The notes: a model not told the origin generated them from the letters alone. 64,000 nt of DNA from Microcebus murinus (GCF_040939455.1 NC_134115.1:22576727-22640726); one strand, 5' to 3'. Counted from the first letter of the stretch, positions 12,225 through 25,575 are shown. Numbers and translations are program-made.

Positions 12225-14715
12225 GTAAAGGCTAAATCTCAAAATACCAAGGTTGAAATGCTGTTGAGAATTAATAGCATAAGAGGAGATGGCAAGGCGT
12301 GAGGTTGAGTAAACCGGTGAGGCACGTTTGCAAGAGTTAGGCTTAGCTTCAGAGCAACTGCAGCCTTAGTCACTATTATATTTGCTCCTCTCTACAACTG
12401 CTTAGTTTTAGAGACACTTTGTCCATGCTGGAGGCCCACTGCTTGCTGATGCTAGTTTGACAGCAATGCTTGACCCATTCTTTTAGAACCTGGACTTCTT
12501 TCCTGTAATTTTTCAGCTTCACTTACAGGCAAAGATTGGCTTGTAGAACAAACCAATGGAGTGACAAGGAAAGGTTTACTGTTTCTCATTTTATCAGATA
12601 GTTTACCATCTATTTTGGCCCCAGGATTCAACTGAGCTGCTAAAATCTTAAAATAACAGTGGATTTTCCAGGTAGTCTGTATTTTGAAAACTTCCTTCCA
12701 CCCATCACAGTTTTGACAAAAATAAATCTTAAAAAATGCTCAGAATGCAAAAGAAAATAAAACAGTTGCAGTCTGTCAATGTGTTTGTTCCCCAGGACCC
12801 AAGTGACCTTATCTACAGAGGGAACTGTTCGAGGCATAAAGGAAGGATTTTGCATTTCAGCTTAAATAGTGATTAAAAGGATTGTCGTTGAAAATAATAG
12901 AGTTACAGTAATAAAAGAACTGATTATCACCAAAGTCTGTTTAGCAACAGTCACAATATCAGGTTGCCAAGTTTGAGTTTGAGGTCACAACCTTTTTGTA
13001 GGAGGGGGAGGGACAGTGGAGGAATTTCTGATTTTTTCCCTTCAATATTTTGTGGACAGGAAAATATTCCAGAGAAACAACCTAGAATTTCAGAATAAAA
13101 ATAATATATTTTTCAAAAATCCTACTTAGAGTTCACCAAATTAAAAACACGCTTAATTGAGACTTCTGCCAAAACACTCCCAGTGAAAAGTTGTTAAGTG
13201 AGAAGTTAATAGAACAAGTGCCAGTTCCTTACTAAACCCCAAATTTTCACACCTTAAAAGATATAATATGTTGAAATGACTTCATATTTAACCTTGTCAA
13301 AAAGAAAGAAACCCAAATGTTCGCGGGGGCTGGGATATCTCTCAATGTCAAGGCTTAGGCAAGGAGGCCACCCAAAGATATGGCACCATGACCAGGGCCT
13401 ACATTCTTCTCACTGTTTCAGTCCAAGGCTTTACATGACTTAGCAACTTACTGTGTCCACATTCTAGCAAGGCCTAACTGCCCTAACACAGGCTCTCTGC
13501 CTTGCAGAGGGACAGCTGTCAAAGTTGGGCAGCCACCTGTGTCCTGAGAATGAATTGACACCATTCTCATTGGAATGCTGAGCCTCTCGGTTGTCCTTGC
13601 ATTCCTTGCCTGAAGCCTGCTGGTATGGCTCTACTTCAGGGGGCAACTAGATGAACAAGTCCTTCCCTTCCTCCCTAGGGCAAGGGTGCAAGGCTATTTT
13701 TGGAAAAACGCTTAGGTTACTCTTTCAGTTCTTTTTTTCTTATGATCCTCCTTAAGGGAGAGCCTCGCAGAACAGGCCCTCAGTCCCTTTTCTAAAATCC
13801 ATGGACCAGATGTGTTTGGAATTCAACATGTTTTCAGACATGGTGTTCATAACATATATTACACAAAACTTCCAGCGGAGTCTGAGCCAGCACCTCATAA
13901 TACGAGACATAAATATTTCTGCAGTGAAATGTTAGAAATTTTTCACAATAAATGGAATAAATAAAGACTGTAAATAGCCTCAAATGAGTCAGGGCAAACT
14001 TTGCCATCAAATGAATTTGAGTGTTAAATTTGCAAAAGAACGGTCAGTTTTCCAGGCATTTTGGATTTTGAAACTGAGGACAAGAGATTTAGATCTGTAT
14101 TAGGTTCTTAACAAGTTAAGACACATTAATCTATTTGTTGTTAGAGAAAGAAGAGAAGGGGATATATTACAAATAGCCCACGGGGCTTTTCATATTGATC
14201 ATTTAGACAAAAAAATTTGACTATACTGCACAGGATATGAGATAAATGAATTGTTCTTGTCCCTGGCTCCTGCCATATGACCTTGACATATTCTGTCTTC
14301 CAGAGCCAGTCTGTGACAGTGCTATTGTCCTGGAATCTGAGCTGCCTCGCTGAGCTGCTGAGAAAGGGACAAGAAGTGGGCAGACCTAGCTTCCCTGGGA
14401 CTCTCAAGAACATTCCCAGACTAGTTTAACCTCAACAAGGCAAGAGTGTCAGAGCCAACTGGCATGCTTATTCTATGACTCCATAATAAAGTAATTACGC
14501 AGTTTGATTTTTCTAAGCATATAAAATCCAAAAACATATCTTCTTAATATGGGGGAATTTTTTTTTTAAAGCCCAAATCTTTGAAGTTTTAAAGGTGGGG
14601 TTGGGAAGATTATATTCTAGGTTGTCATGCTAGGGACTATTTACAAGGGAAAGAGTAAACTTTCCCTGAGATCAAGGGTTGTCACCAGTGAAGACATATA
14701 GAGATCAAGGCTTAC

Positions 14716-14816
14716 TTGGCTTCCAGGGCCAGCGCAATGATGCCTGCAGCCATGGGGGCTGAGGCTGATGTCCCAGTGTGGTTGTCCGTGCAGCGCTGCC
14801 TCAGGTCCGTAGTGAT
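14716..14816 (-). CDS. PCSK5: PCSK5 coding exon with the catalytic serine
   Basis: The exon has 101 bases: 33 codons beginning [11 protein letters not shown] and ending LALEA, plus two bases (AA) of an Asn or Lys codon finished in the next exon. The acceptor follows a strong pyrimidine tract and reads tctgtctag (AG at 14818-14817); the donor is GTAAGC at 14715 downward. GTSASAP contains the catalytic Ser. Counting residues back to the His exon places this Ser 174 residues after the catalytic His, the same spacing as I recall for human PCSK5 (214 and 388), so no residue is gained or lost across these exons. [11 protein letters not shown] is the helix that follows the Ser in subtilases. The next exon (expected to start PFLTWRD) was not found in the 14.7 kb that follow. 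Confidence 0.96.
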
Positions 14817-15285
14817 CTAGACAGAAGACAGAAGTGAAAAATTTAGATCTCTGGGGTCAGCGTGAGTCACATGAGAAAGAAATTTGCTCATAAAAGTGTA
14901 ATGGAGGGTGTTGAAATATTTATTTTAAATTTCTTGTTCCTACACTCTTATAACCATATCACTTCCAGAGAATTGCCTGTGTAGATCAACTACGAAAAGG
15001 GAAGGGTTTGGAAATTGAACTCCACTTCTGTTAAAACCAGAATCAGGACGAAGTTGAGCCCATGGCTTGAAACATAAAGGTCATGCAAATACCTCCTCCA
15101 ATTTTGCACTGTAGGCACCCTACTTGCCTCACCCTAGAGCCAGTTCTGATTAAAACTAAAGTTCTTTCATTGGCCCAACATTTTTAAATAATCAAACATG
15201 TTGAATCAACATCCACACCCTGAGCCAGGCATTGGTAGCCTAAGGAATAAAAGTCCACAATCCCTGCCCTCCCGGAATTGTTATC

Positions 15286-15620
<335 letters not shown>

Positions 15621-16879
15621 GAATTGTTATCTTAAGAGAGCCACAGACTTCAAGTCCAAAGTATGCTCTTCCATGGGAGAAACCTTTGACTGTGGACCTG
15701 TTTCTAGAATTCATAGAAATGTTTCCTGGACGAACCAAGACTTCCTCAAAGATTAAACATAGATGCTAAAAATTAGGCTGAACCCAGTGTATTTAATATG
15801 CAATAACAGCCCTAAGTATATGCTTGTATATTATAGAAGATTATTTATTTCTCCATTTTTGTTTTTTAATCAAAATGTGAGAACTAGATCATTTTTATCC
15901 TCCTGGCTTAAATCCAGTTCACTTCAGCTGTGGCTAAATAACATTACTATCTACCAAGGGTGATGTCTCTCAACTTTTGTTTCATTAACAAAAAAATACT
16001 AAATTCAAATTTACTCCTTAACAGGAAAAATTAAATACTATGGACTAAGATTCTGGAAACCATTGTAATACCTCTAAGATTTTTAAAATCCTCCCTCCCT
16101 GACTATGATCCATTTTTGTCCCTTTGGGGCTAATACCTTCTCCACGGAGAATGCACAAGCCTATGAGATGAGTTAGTGGTGTCATTATCGCTGCTGGAAG
16201 ACATCAGAAAACCTTTGTTCAGCATCAAGACAAGGATATTACCACATGTTACAGATAAGAAAACTGATGTGAACGGTCAGCAGAAAGGTGAAGAGAGATC
16301 CGGGCTATGGAAAACAAAGCTGTGTCCTTCTAAGGGCTTCCTTCCAGAAGAGTGTGGACATTGGTTGAATTTGGTTTGAATATAAATTTGATCTTCACAG
16401 GAAGGAAGCGCTGCATAACTACTTAGAAAGGGACCCTCACTTAGATATTTTCTTCTATATCCCATGAGGATGTCTGAGTGGATGTCTCTTTTATTACCGC
16501 TTACAGATCTAGACTGACATCCTGCAGCGATTTAGTTTCACGGGACACCATCAGTTCTTTTCTTTTCTTTGTTTCTTTTGCCACCTCTAATGATTCCAGA
16601 TTATCATCTGTGCCAGGTAGGTATGCGTACTGATACAAAAGAAGTAGGAGAATGAACAAAAAATATATAGAACCACATAGATACGGTGCCGTGGGAAGGG
16701 GTTGATCCTTGCACTGTTTTCCTGACTGATTGATTAGTGTGCAAAAGCCCTGACAGAGTGGGTGTGTTTGACAAGCACGGGAAATTGTTTCTTGGTTAAC
16801 AGACTTTGCCACATCTGATACTTGCAGGATGTCTGGTCGAATAGAGTCTTGCTCATTTCTACACTGAGAAACTTTCTGG

Positions 16880-17490
16880 ACTTCCAATTGTTGACTTTTA
16901 AAAGGTATTCTTTTATTGTTTTAAAAAACATATATAACATAAATTTACCCTCAAATAATTTTTATGTGTATAGTACAGTTCATATATATATCTATTGTTA
17001 TATGCACACTGCTGTACAATATTGCTAGAGTTTTTTCCTCTTGCAGGACTGAAACTCTGTACCCACTGAACAACAATTCCTCATTATCCCTCCCCTCATC
17101 TCCTGGCAACCACCATTCTACTTTCTGTTTCTATGTGTATGATCACTCTAGGTATTTTATATAAGTGGAATCATATGGTATTTATCTTTTTGTAATTGGA
17201 TCATTTCACTTAGCATAATGTCCTCATGATTTATCCATACTGTAGCACATGACAGAATTCCCTTCCTTTTAAAGGCTGAATAATATTCCATTATGTAACA
17301 TTTTCTTTATCCATTTGCCTGTGGATGGATGTGTGAGTTGCTTCCACATCTTGGCTATCGTGAATAATACTGCAAATGTGCATGCGTGTGCAAAAACCTC
17401 TTTGAGATCCTGTTTTCAATTCTTTCAAATCTATAGCCAGAAACGGGATTGCTGGATCATTGAAATGGTAGTTCTGCCTCACTTGAAACT
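16880..17490 (-). mobile_element. L1M-type LINE 3' UTR fragment
   Basis: Contains the known reverse-complement L1M 3' landmarks in the right order: cctggcaaccaccattctac, ataagtggaatcatatgg, cacttagcataatgtcctc, gctgaataatattccatta and gggattgctggatcat. 5' truncated, no target duplication identified. Confidence 0.85.
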
Positions 17491-19821
17491 GTGGGTTGAA
17501 TCTGCAGCCTTCGTCTCCAAAGCGCTTGTCCCTAAGTCAATGCGTGAACACACCAGAGCAGCGTGTTTTCAAGTCTCCAGATCCGCTGTTGTGGAGAGAT
17601 GGCTGTGCCTGCATTCTTCCCATTTTACCTCACCCCACGGTCACATTCCTTTGTCCAAGTTTTATTTTTTTCAATGACTTTGTGCCTGGATTCAAGATTG
17701 TTCAGGATGTTTTCCCACTTGGCTCTCCTTGCTTATTCTTCAGCTGCACCAGACACATTCGATGCACAGAAACAAATCCAGGATAAACACTCCAAGTGTG
17801 TGCAGCATTGCTAAGTGCAATAAATAACCACCTCCAGCCAACCTCAAATGTGAACAATCAAAATTTTATGATGTAGGGTTTGCAAAAGAAATATGTTCTA
17901 TCCATATACAGTCACCAGGCATATATGCATAGAATATATGCTTAAATAAAAAGCTACTTAGTACTTTTATACATAAACCCCAGTGAAGTGTTAAAAGCCA
18001 TTAATGTAGGCAAGCTTGTGGAATTCCAAATCATCATTGTGCTATAATTTTTTTCAACCACTTTAACTAAATGAAATTTGAGAGCAGTGAGTAGGGGTGG
18101 ACAGGGGGTGGAGGAGGAAGGTGATGGAAAGGGGGAAGGTTAAAAGGAATGGAGAGAAAAGAAACAAAAACATCCTCACTCGCTTTTCTTCCTGCTTTAA
18201 GTGGAAATTCCAGCTGGGTCATTTCAAGAGGAAGTTACTGTCAGTGGTGGTGATATTTAGGTGTAAATTACTAGAAACATCTAAGGCAGGGTTTTCATCA
18301 TTAACAGAAGCCACAGTACCAGAGAGTTTTTATGTCTATCTTTAGAGAGAAAAGGCAAAGACCACCAAGGAGCATGCAATCTTGAAGAAAAATGATGTTC
18401 TGAAAACTAGAACCACATGAGGTAACCCCATTAATCACAATGCATGCATTGTGGATCTGACAGTATAATTCAAAGGAAAGTTGCATTCAACGGTGGGTCC
18501 ACAACACGGGGCAGACAGTACAGAGATTCTATATGCGAAGCCAGAAAAATAAAGCACTTTAACTTTAGATTACATTTTTTTTTTTTTTTTTTTTTAAGTC
18601 TCAGAATTTGGTCTCAATCCTGGTGGTACATCTTGCATGCTCCAAATTCCCACAATTCACTACCCAAATCAGAAACAGAATTTTTCTCCAAAGAACTTCT
18701 CAGATTGCTCAAGAAAATATCATTTGTGCCCATCAGAGTGATGAAACTGGAAAGGACACCAGGCCCTGAGCCAGATCAAAGCTGTCCTGATCACCAAATG
18801 AGATTTTCAGCCTTTCTCCGGATCAGTAGCAGATGGTTTTTTGGATTCCACAACGTCAGGGATGTCATCTTTCTTTGGTGAGAAATGGCAGGTATTGTTT
18901 GGGTCGCGTTAGGCTCCTCTGAGAAGAGCCATCACTTTTACTCATTCTAAGCTCTTATTTCCTAATATTTCACATTTCATTATTTCAGCTGATTGGACCT
19001 TTGATTTTAGCCTGTCGATGTAATTCTCCAAGGAATCTCAGTTCAGACTGACTTTGGCCTTAAGTGACAAGCCTGTATAGCAATCCCACAGTTAAGAGCT
19101 TCACTCTCCCAGATACCTTGTGATCTGTTTTATTTTGAAGGTGCCATTTGTTAAAAGAGCAACTGAACAGATATTTTTACAACATGAAATGATTCCACTG
19201 TCTGTTTCTGGTGTTGATTTTGATTTGGATTAGAAATGTGCCAAGAAAGCTGTTTCAGACACAGCTATGGGGGATAAGGGCAGAAACCAAATGTTAAATG
19301 TGTCAATGAATAAAATAGAAGAAGCTGATTTATTAAGCACAGTAACATAAAAAAAGGAACTGATAACCAATGAATGCTTTTTCTGTCCATAGAAGTCACA
19401 AAGATTGGTGTAAAATTCAATCATGACAAGTTCATACGAAATCCCACTCCTGTGTTGGTAAAACAATCTGTAAATGTGAAGTGCAAATGTAAGATTTTGC
19501 TTACAAATGTGAGGTTGCTATCACTAAGAAGGAGCCCATCTTATATCATTTTTAAATCTCCATAATGTTCAGCTCAGTTCCATGTACCAACACAGGCACA
19601 ATATTTATTTGCTAAGTTGAGTTGCTAAAATCAAGCTCCTTTATACTTATTTTGTTCTATACATTAAACTCTCCCACTCATTGGAAAACACTTCAAGGTC
19701 ACTTCTTTTTTGACTATCCAAACAAAACTCACAGAAATTCATAATCAGTCATATGTGTGTATGTGTACATATACAATCCAGGAGTTAAAACAAAGTACAG
19801 CTATTACTCTCACAACTATTC

Positions 19822-20050
19822 CAGGTTGAACATCTCTTATCTGAAATGCTTGTGACTCAGACATTTTCAGATTTCAGATTTTTTTCCAATTTTGAAATAT
19901 TTGCGTTACACTGGTTCAACAGCTCTAATTTAAAAACCCCAAATCTGAAGTGCTCTAAAATCTGAAACTTTTGGGGTGTCAAAAATGACAGTCCAAGGAA
20001 GTGCTTACTGGAGTATCTTAGATTGTCGAATTGGGGCTGCTCAACCTGTT
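19822..20050. mobile_element. Palindromic Tc/mariner-like DNA transposon fossil
   Basis: The left end caggttgaacatctctta is mirrored by a right end gctgctcaacctg. The interior has repeated 'atctgaaatgct' / 'tctgaagtgctc' and tctgaaacttttgggg motifs of a widespread mammalian palindromic MITE. Family name not assigned. Confidence 0.65.
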
Positions 20051-20131
20051 ATCAGCCACCACCAGTTTCACAGCTTCTCCTAAATGAACCACCATGAGCC
20101 ACTGGCAGTGAGGCAATTTGCAAGAGGTGTG

Positions 20132-20160
20132 AGTGTGTGTGTGTGTGTGTGTGCGTGCGT
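20132..20160. repeat. (GT)n microsatellite
   Basis: A GT run that ends in gcgtgcgt. Confidence 0.9.
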
Positions 20161-20184
20161 TTGTATAAAATGAAATATAAACCC

Positions 20185-20325
20185 ACAGGAACTCTGTGAG
20201 GATGACACTGTATTATTTATTAGCTAAGGAAATGGAGACTCAAAGGGGCTAAGTAACTTGCCGAAGGGCACGCAGCTACTAACAGGCAGCTATGTGGTGC
20301 AGATATCAAATCCTAAAATAGCAGC
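20185..20325 (-). repeat. MIR SINE fossil
   Basis: Reverse-complement MIR core: aaatggagactcaaagggg, then ctaagtaacttgccgaag and cgcagctactaacaggc. Confidence 0.75.
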
Positions 20326-21339
20326 AAAAGACGAAGCAGAGTTACAGAGTGCAGTGACTCTGTAACTCTCATCCGGGAGTGCAAAGACAACAGTGCCAGA
20401 CCACGGCAGCAACAACGGAGAACTGGCCTTGAGGTCCAGCCTAAGTCAGAAAGTGGGTATGGCGATTCTCCTTCAGGCCACAGTTAAAATCAAAACTTTT
20501 CAGGAACAAACTTTCTTCTCTACTGATTAACCTTCCCCAGAGAATATGAACCGAACTTCCAAATAAACTAAGCACATTTGGATTCGTGAGTCTTTTACTC
20601 GTGAAAAATAATGACATTTGCTAAATCAAAAGGAGAGATGCTAGAGAGTAATGCAGTGCAAACGGTGACCGCATTTGGAAAATGAATTGGGCAGTGGGGG
20701 TGGGGAGAGGGTAGGGAGCAGCATGTTTCTGCAAAAGCAAACGTGGAGCTGCTCAGAAGCATTAGAAGCAATAAGATAATTCCTCCACAGGGAACTGGTC
20801 GTTCAGGCCAACCCTGAGATACCCCAGGCAGCGAGTTTGTTTTGAACGCAAATAAATAAAATGCAATCTGGAGAGGACTAAGCAGGCAGATATTCTCCAA
20901 ACTTTGGCTCACAGAACCCCTCCCAGGAGGAATACGATGGACTCTGTATCCTAATCACTAAGCCAAACTACTAGGAGGGGAAAAAGTCAAAGGCTGAACA
21001 AGTCCCAAAAGAAAGAGATAATTTAATGATGGGGGTGATTGGGATAAGAGGGGAGCTTTATCTATAAAACACAACTACAGAGAAATTCTGGGAGGTAGTG
21101 AGGGGTTAAAGATGGGATCTTTTAGGCTCTTTAGCACTAAGAAAGGTTATAGGTACAGCTTTATCATGTAGCAGGATTCCTGCTGGCAATTTTCTATGCT
21201 AAATATCCTGTCAAATACTGTTTGACTTTCACCAACCTGCCAATAGAAAGAGTTTCTTGGACAGAAATAGAGCACCTCCCTGTCTTCCTGTGGCTATATA
21301 CACAAGGTGTGAAGCCTCCAACCCTCCACATGTTTGATA

Positions 21340-21600
21340 GTCATTTATGCACAAATATTTATTAAGCTCAGGCTCTGGAAAGGAACAAAACAAAGACTTC
21401 ATCCTCAAGTACATTTCATCGTAGCATGAAAAGCAGCTAGTAAATAAGAAAACACACACTATCATGGTAAGTAGCTCTAAGTGCATTAGAAAAAAAAAGA
21501 ACAGGTAAAGGAGCAGAGAATGGTGGAGGAGAGTGTCCCTATTTTAAGGAAGGTGTAAAGGAAACCCTCTCTCAGGTGAAATTTGAGAATAGACACAAAT
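21340..21600 (-). mobile_element. L2 LINE 3'-end fossil
   Basis: Begins caaatatttattaagctcag and runs through actatcatggtaagtagct to 'ctctctcaggtgaaatttgag', the usual order of a reversed L2 3' end. Confidence 0.6.
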
Positions 21601-21934
21601 GAAGTGGTATCTGGTGGAATAGTGCCCTGGTTTCAACATCACATAAAACACCTGACTTTGGGAGCTTGGGGCTAACTCTGCTGCCGCAGTAAGTAGCATC
21701 TCAGCTTTAATTTTTTCGAGGAATCCAACTGTCTTAAGGGGGCGTGAAAAGAGGGAAAGTAGGAAATTCAAAGTAAGTGGACTACATAGTGAAAAATAAT
21801 AGAAACCTATATATTCTAAATGCTTTTTTATCATTGTGAAAAGAACACAAAAGAGGTAAGTGCCATTCTTTAATATAGCTCCCCCCATACTGATGTCCAC
21901 AGAAAGTATCAGGGCGTGAGAGCACACTTGTTAC

Positions 21935-22330
21935 AAGACGGGTTTGGATGCTCATCGTAACTTGATTGGAACCCAAGTTCTACAAGTTCTACCACTCACT
22001 AGCTGTGTTCCCCCACCCCCAGCCATTTTCCATTTGTTTTTTGTTTGAGGTGAAATATACATATTTAATTTACCATCTTTACCATTGTAAATGTATAGTT
22101 CCGTGGTAATAAGTCCATGTGGATTCTTTCTTCCCTTCATCCTCTGTCTCCCCTTCTCCTTCGTGGTCTCTAGTTACTAGCTGTATTTTTTTCTAACCTT
22201 TCAAACTTTACTTTTCTCATCTTTAGGGGGGACACAATGATCCTCCCACATAGGGGTTTTAAGAATATAATGAGACGACACATTTGATGTGCATAGTATA
22301 ATGCAAGGCACATATGAGAAGGGCAAAAAT
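21935..22330 (+). repeat. MIR SINE fossil, split by an L1 piece
   Basis: The left part (to about 22009) ends caccactcactagctgtg-like; the right part (from about 22188) continues tttctcatctttagggg, aagaatataatgagacgac and aatgcaaggcacatatg. Together they give one MIR in order, interrupted by 22010-22175. Confidence 0.65.
22010..22175 (-). mobile_element. L1M 3' fragment inserted into MIR
   Basis: Contains tgaggtgaaatatacata and atttaccatctttaccatt, reverse-complement L1M 3' UTR landmarks. Twelve-base flanks actagctgtgtt and actagctgtatt (11 of 12 equal) look like a target duplication. No T-run is seen at the expected tail end. Confidence 0.55.
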
Positions 22331-23284
22331 GTGACATTTATAACATGTTAATATAACCATAAATGTATTATATGGCAGACATGTAATAAGATATAAGCAA
22401 TTAGGCTAATGAAAACATCATTTCATAACATGGCTTTAAGATAACTAGTCATTTCAAATGACTTCTATTTAGCTTATAAAAGAGCTCCTTATCATTGTAA
22501 TCTCGATACTTTGAATGCTTTGTTTGCTGTAATAAGATATAAGGCTAGCACTGATCCAAATCTATCAAAACATGAATGTAATACCAAGGTCCACACCTGT
22601 GCCAGTAGTAATGGCAGAAAACCAAGGGACAGAGACTTCCCTGTATGTTGAAACCCATGGAAAGATATTCCTGCTTGTGATCCATGAAAGGGCATTTTGT
22701 CCAGGAAAAGTAAAATTTATTTAACAAATGTCCTTTCCCAGGAGCAGAGAGGAGTGTTTTCCTCTCTCCTCAGATCCTCGGCAATTGCCTCGGTTCAAAC
22801 CACAAAGGTGCTCTATGCATGAAGAATCACAACTGTGCTCTTCTGTAGAGGCTGCAAATGACAAAAGGAAATGAATGGCTCAGGGAAGGAAGCCCGGTAC
22901 AAAGGGAGACACTGCCATTCCTGTAACACTCAATCACAGATGCCACTAGCAGGATGCGGGCATCACCGGGGGACCCCAGGCGTCTGGGTTCAAAGCCTGG
23001 GGAAGTAAAGGTCCCAGGCGTAACACAGGATGATTCGTCATTATGACATCTAGAAGGAAAAGGGGTCAGCCAGACCATAACAGGCCGATGTTGTTGCCAA
23101 CTCCACTCATGTTCAATCTGTTAACATGTTCACGATCACAGTGGTCTTTCTTTATGGGGTGGGTGGAACAGATCGCAGTATTTCATAGGTGGGAACAATG
23201 CAGGTGCAAGAAGCACCTCTGTTAACAACAGGTGGAAAAACGACAGACCTAACCTCCCAGAATGAAGAAAGCCACACAGGCTTA

Positions 23285-23465
23285 GGTAACAGAGATTGAG
23301 CTGCCCTGGTGTGACAGGCACCGTGCGGGTACGTTGTGCTCAGTACGTTATCATCGTCATGGAAACCCTGAGGTCCATGCTGGCATCATCTCCATTTCAC
23401 AGATGATGTAATCAAGACCATGAGGGTCACTTAGCCACTGAGCAGCCTGTCTAAGGCCAGAGACT
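23285..23465 (-). repeat. MIR SINE fossil
   Basis: Reverse-complement MIR: tctccatttcacagatgatg followed by gtcacttagccactgagcag. The upstream part is diverged. Confidence 0.6.
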
Positions 23466-23540
23466 GTAATCTCGAATGGCTTCCAACTTTCCTGTCTAAT
23501 TAGGGGTAATCTATGGATTTAGGCAAGATCTAAGGAATTA

Positions 23541-23858
23541 GGCGCGATGGCACCCCAGGAGGCCGAGGTGGGCGGATTGCTCAAGGTCAGGAGTTCGAAA
23601 CCAGCCTGAGCAAGAGTGAGACCCTGTCTCTACCATAAATAGAAAGAAATTAATTGGCCGACTAAAAATATATAGAAAAAATTAGCCGGGCATGGTGGCG
23701 CATGCCTGTAGTCCCAGCTACTCCGGAGGCTGAGGCAGGAGGATCGCTTGAGCCCAGTAGTTTGAGGTTGCTGTGAGCTAGGCTGACACCACGGCACTCA
23801 CTCTAGCCTGGGCAACAAAGCGAGACTCTGTCTCAAAAAAAAAAAAAAAAAAAAAAAA
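23541..23858 (+). mobile_element. Strepsirrhine-type Alu with deletion in left arm
   Basis: Starts ggcgcgatggcaccccag, jumping from the promoter head straight to ggaggccgaggtgggcgg, so about 25 bases including most of the A-box region are missing. The linker has attaattggccgact; the A-tail is 24 A. No clear target duplication. Confidence 0.93.
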
Positions 23859-24767
23859 GAACTAGATAGAGAAAAATTCCTAGTAAGTTGCTGCTATGAA
23901 AATAGGAGGAAGAGATTAAATAAAGGATAAAAACAAGTAAAAGCTAAATATGTAAAGTGAATTAGTGAAAGTTTTGATATAAGAAACATCAACTAGGAAA
24001 AAGCAAAGTGTATGACCCCATGAGAGGATATTAACATTTAGTCCTGGTGTCCAATTTCCCTTGCAAGTTAGGATAGGAATTGTCTACCTGTGGGAGAATC
24101 CTAAATGACCCCCCCACTACCCACCTGGAATGGGAGTCATAGCAGTTAACAAGCAATCACAGCAAACAGTGACAAAGAGCACACGGATGTTAAGTCTAGT
24201 GGGTAAATCTTGCAGTAGTGATTCTGACGTACCCATCTCCATACTGTGTGCTCCCATCAGGGACACAGGCAACCCTTCCTTCTTGGATGTTTTGCCCATC
24301 AGACTACAGGCTTCTTTTAGAGAAGGCATTTATAAAACTTGACAATACTCTCCCAACAGCAGTTGCTCCACAGGGAAGAGCAGGACTGACTAGATGGGCA
24401 TAATTACTTTGGAGCATTGGTGAGTCTGACTTAAGATGACTTCAGACTCTAGAGGCAAAACAAGAGAACTCTTATTCCAGAGAGTTTTCATCAGGAATTT
24501 CATGATGCAGAACTGATGGATGTCACTCGGTACTAGGGGACATTGACCATGAGGTAGAAGACATAAGGTTTTCCTACTTGAAAGCCAAGGAATATTTCTA
24601 GATTGTAACATCTCTATAATGAAGGCAAAATTTTATGGAGCATCATTTTCCAATTAAGAAAGCCTGAAACTTCAAAACTTAATCATCCCTGCATTTTCTC
24701 CTTTTATATTTTACTTTGTGTTTCCAAGTTATGCTTATTGATGAATGATGGAGGTACTGATAGGTGG

Positions 24768-24860
24768 ACTCATATATATATATATGTGCATATCTGTATA
24801 TATACCCATGTGCATATATATATATACACACACACATACACACATATATATATACACCCA
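24768..24860. repeat. Compound TA/CA microsatellite
   Basis: Alternating blocks of (TA)n, (CA)n and tgcata-like variants. Confidence 0.85.
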
Positions 24861-25324
24861 GTTATTGTGAAAAAATTAGCCAAAGATGGGTGTATATGTA
24901 CCAGTAGGCAATTTTTACTTAAATCAATCTACAAAATGTACCTTAAAAAAGTAGTAAAAAGTAGCTGAGAAATCAGACATAAAAATCACATAATAGCCAG
25001 GAATCCAGGAATCAAGCAGAATCCAATGGATGTGGATCAAGAATTGTTGAAGAAGGTAGTGTCCTTTCCCTGTATTTTCACCGCTGTGAAGAAGGCAGAT
25101 ATAGCACCAATAGAGTGAGCCAAGCCTTTCGGATTTGTAAGACCTGAAAGCAGGGTCTTGGCTAAATTCTAAAAAGCGTCCAGTACAGCAGCTCAGCTCC
25201 AGTTTAGAAAGACAAACTCTGAGATAGTTTAAAAAACCATGAGCAGGAAAAGAGCCAAGTGTAAAGGTGTTCAAAGTTTATAATCAGTGGTAGAGTATTG
25301 GGCACCCCAAAAGTCAGAGCTTTT

Positions 25325-25575
25325 ATAAACCTCGATGGGCCAGGCACTCTGCTAATAAGCACTTTTTATTGACTTCCTCATTGCCTTTGTAATAACCCCA
25401 TGTACTACATACTATTAAATGTTCCCTTTTCATAGATAAGGACATTGAGACAGAAAGATTAAGTAATTTATCCAAAGTCACCCAGCTAGTAGATAGCTCA
25501 AGAGTGCAAGTGCAAGAAACTATGCAGGCTGGGCCTGCAACCTGAACTCTTAACCAGTTGGCTCTATGCCTAGAG
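25325..25575 (-). repeat. MIR SINE, nearly full length
   Basis: Reverse-complement MIR with gggccaggcactctgcta, ataaggacattgagacag, aagtcacccagctagtag and cctgaactcttaaccagttg. One of the best-preserved MIR copies in the window. Confidence 0.85.

Larger units (their letters stand above)
1..14715 (-). other. PCSK5: PCSK5 intron downstream of the Ser exon (partial)
   Basis: At least 14.7 kb of intron after the GTAAGC donor. The next coding exon was looked for on the minus strand and not seen. The intron holds two Alus, old L2, MIR and MER5A-like fragments and one hAT insertion with perfect target duplication. The stretches 2.2-3.5, 5.4-8.3, 8.7-9.5, 9.8-10.8, 11.0-12.0 and 12.3-14.7 kb are AT-rich with no element I can name. 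Confidence 0.85.

Noticed and set aside
13790..13990. Resemblance to a Tc/mariner-like MITE (ccatggaccagatgtgtttg)
   Set aside because: Only a short stretch looks similar and no ends could be placed.
1..14715. Expected next PCSK5 exon (start PFLTWRD) downstream
   Set aside because: Looked for on the minus strand and not seen; it should lie beyond the window start. A diverged or very short exon could have been missed by eye.
16501..16887. Minus-strand frame of 128 codons with a hydrophobic segment (FLFILLLLL), same strand as PCSK5
   Set aside because: It begins with TTG; the first ATG is far downstream. I recognise no family and no convincing splice acceptor, so a chance frame is more likely than an alternative PCSK5 exon.
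18444..18881. Plus-strand frame of 145 codons
   Set aside because: It runs through a poly(T) stretch (poly-Phe) and has no recognisable domain.
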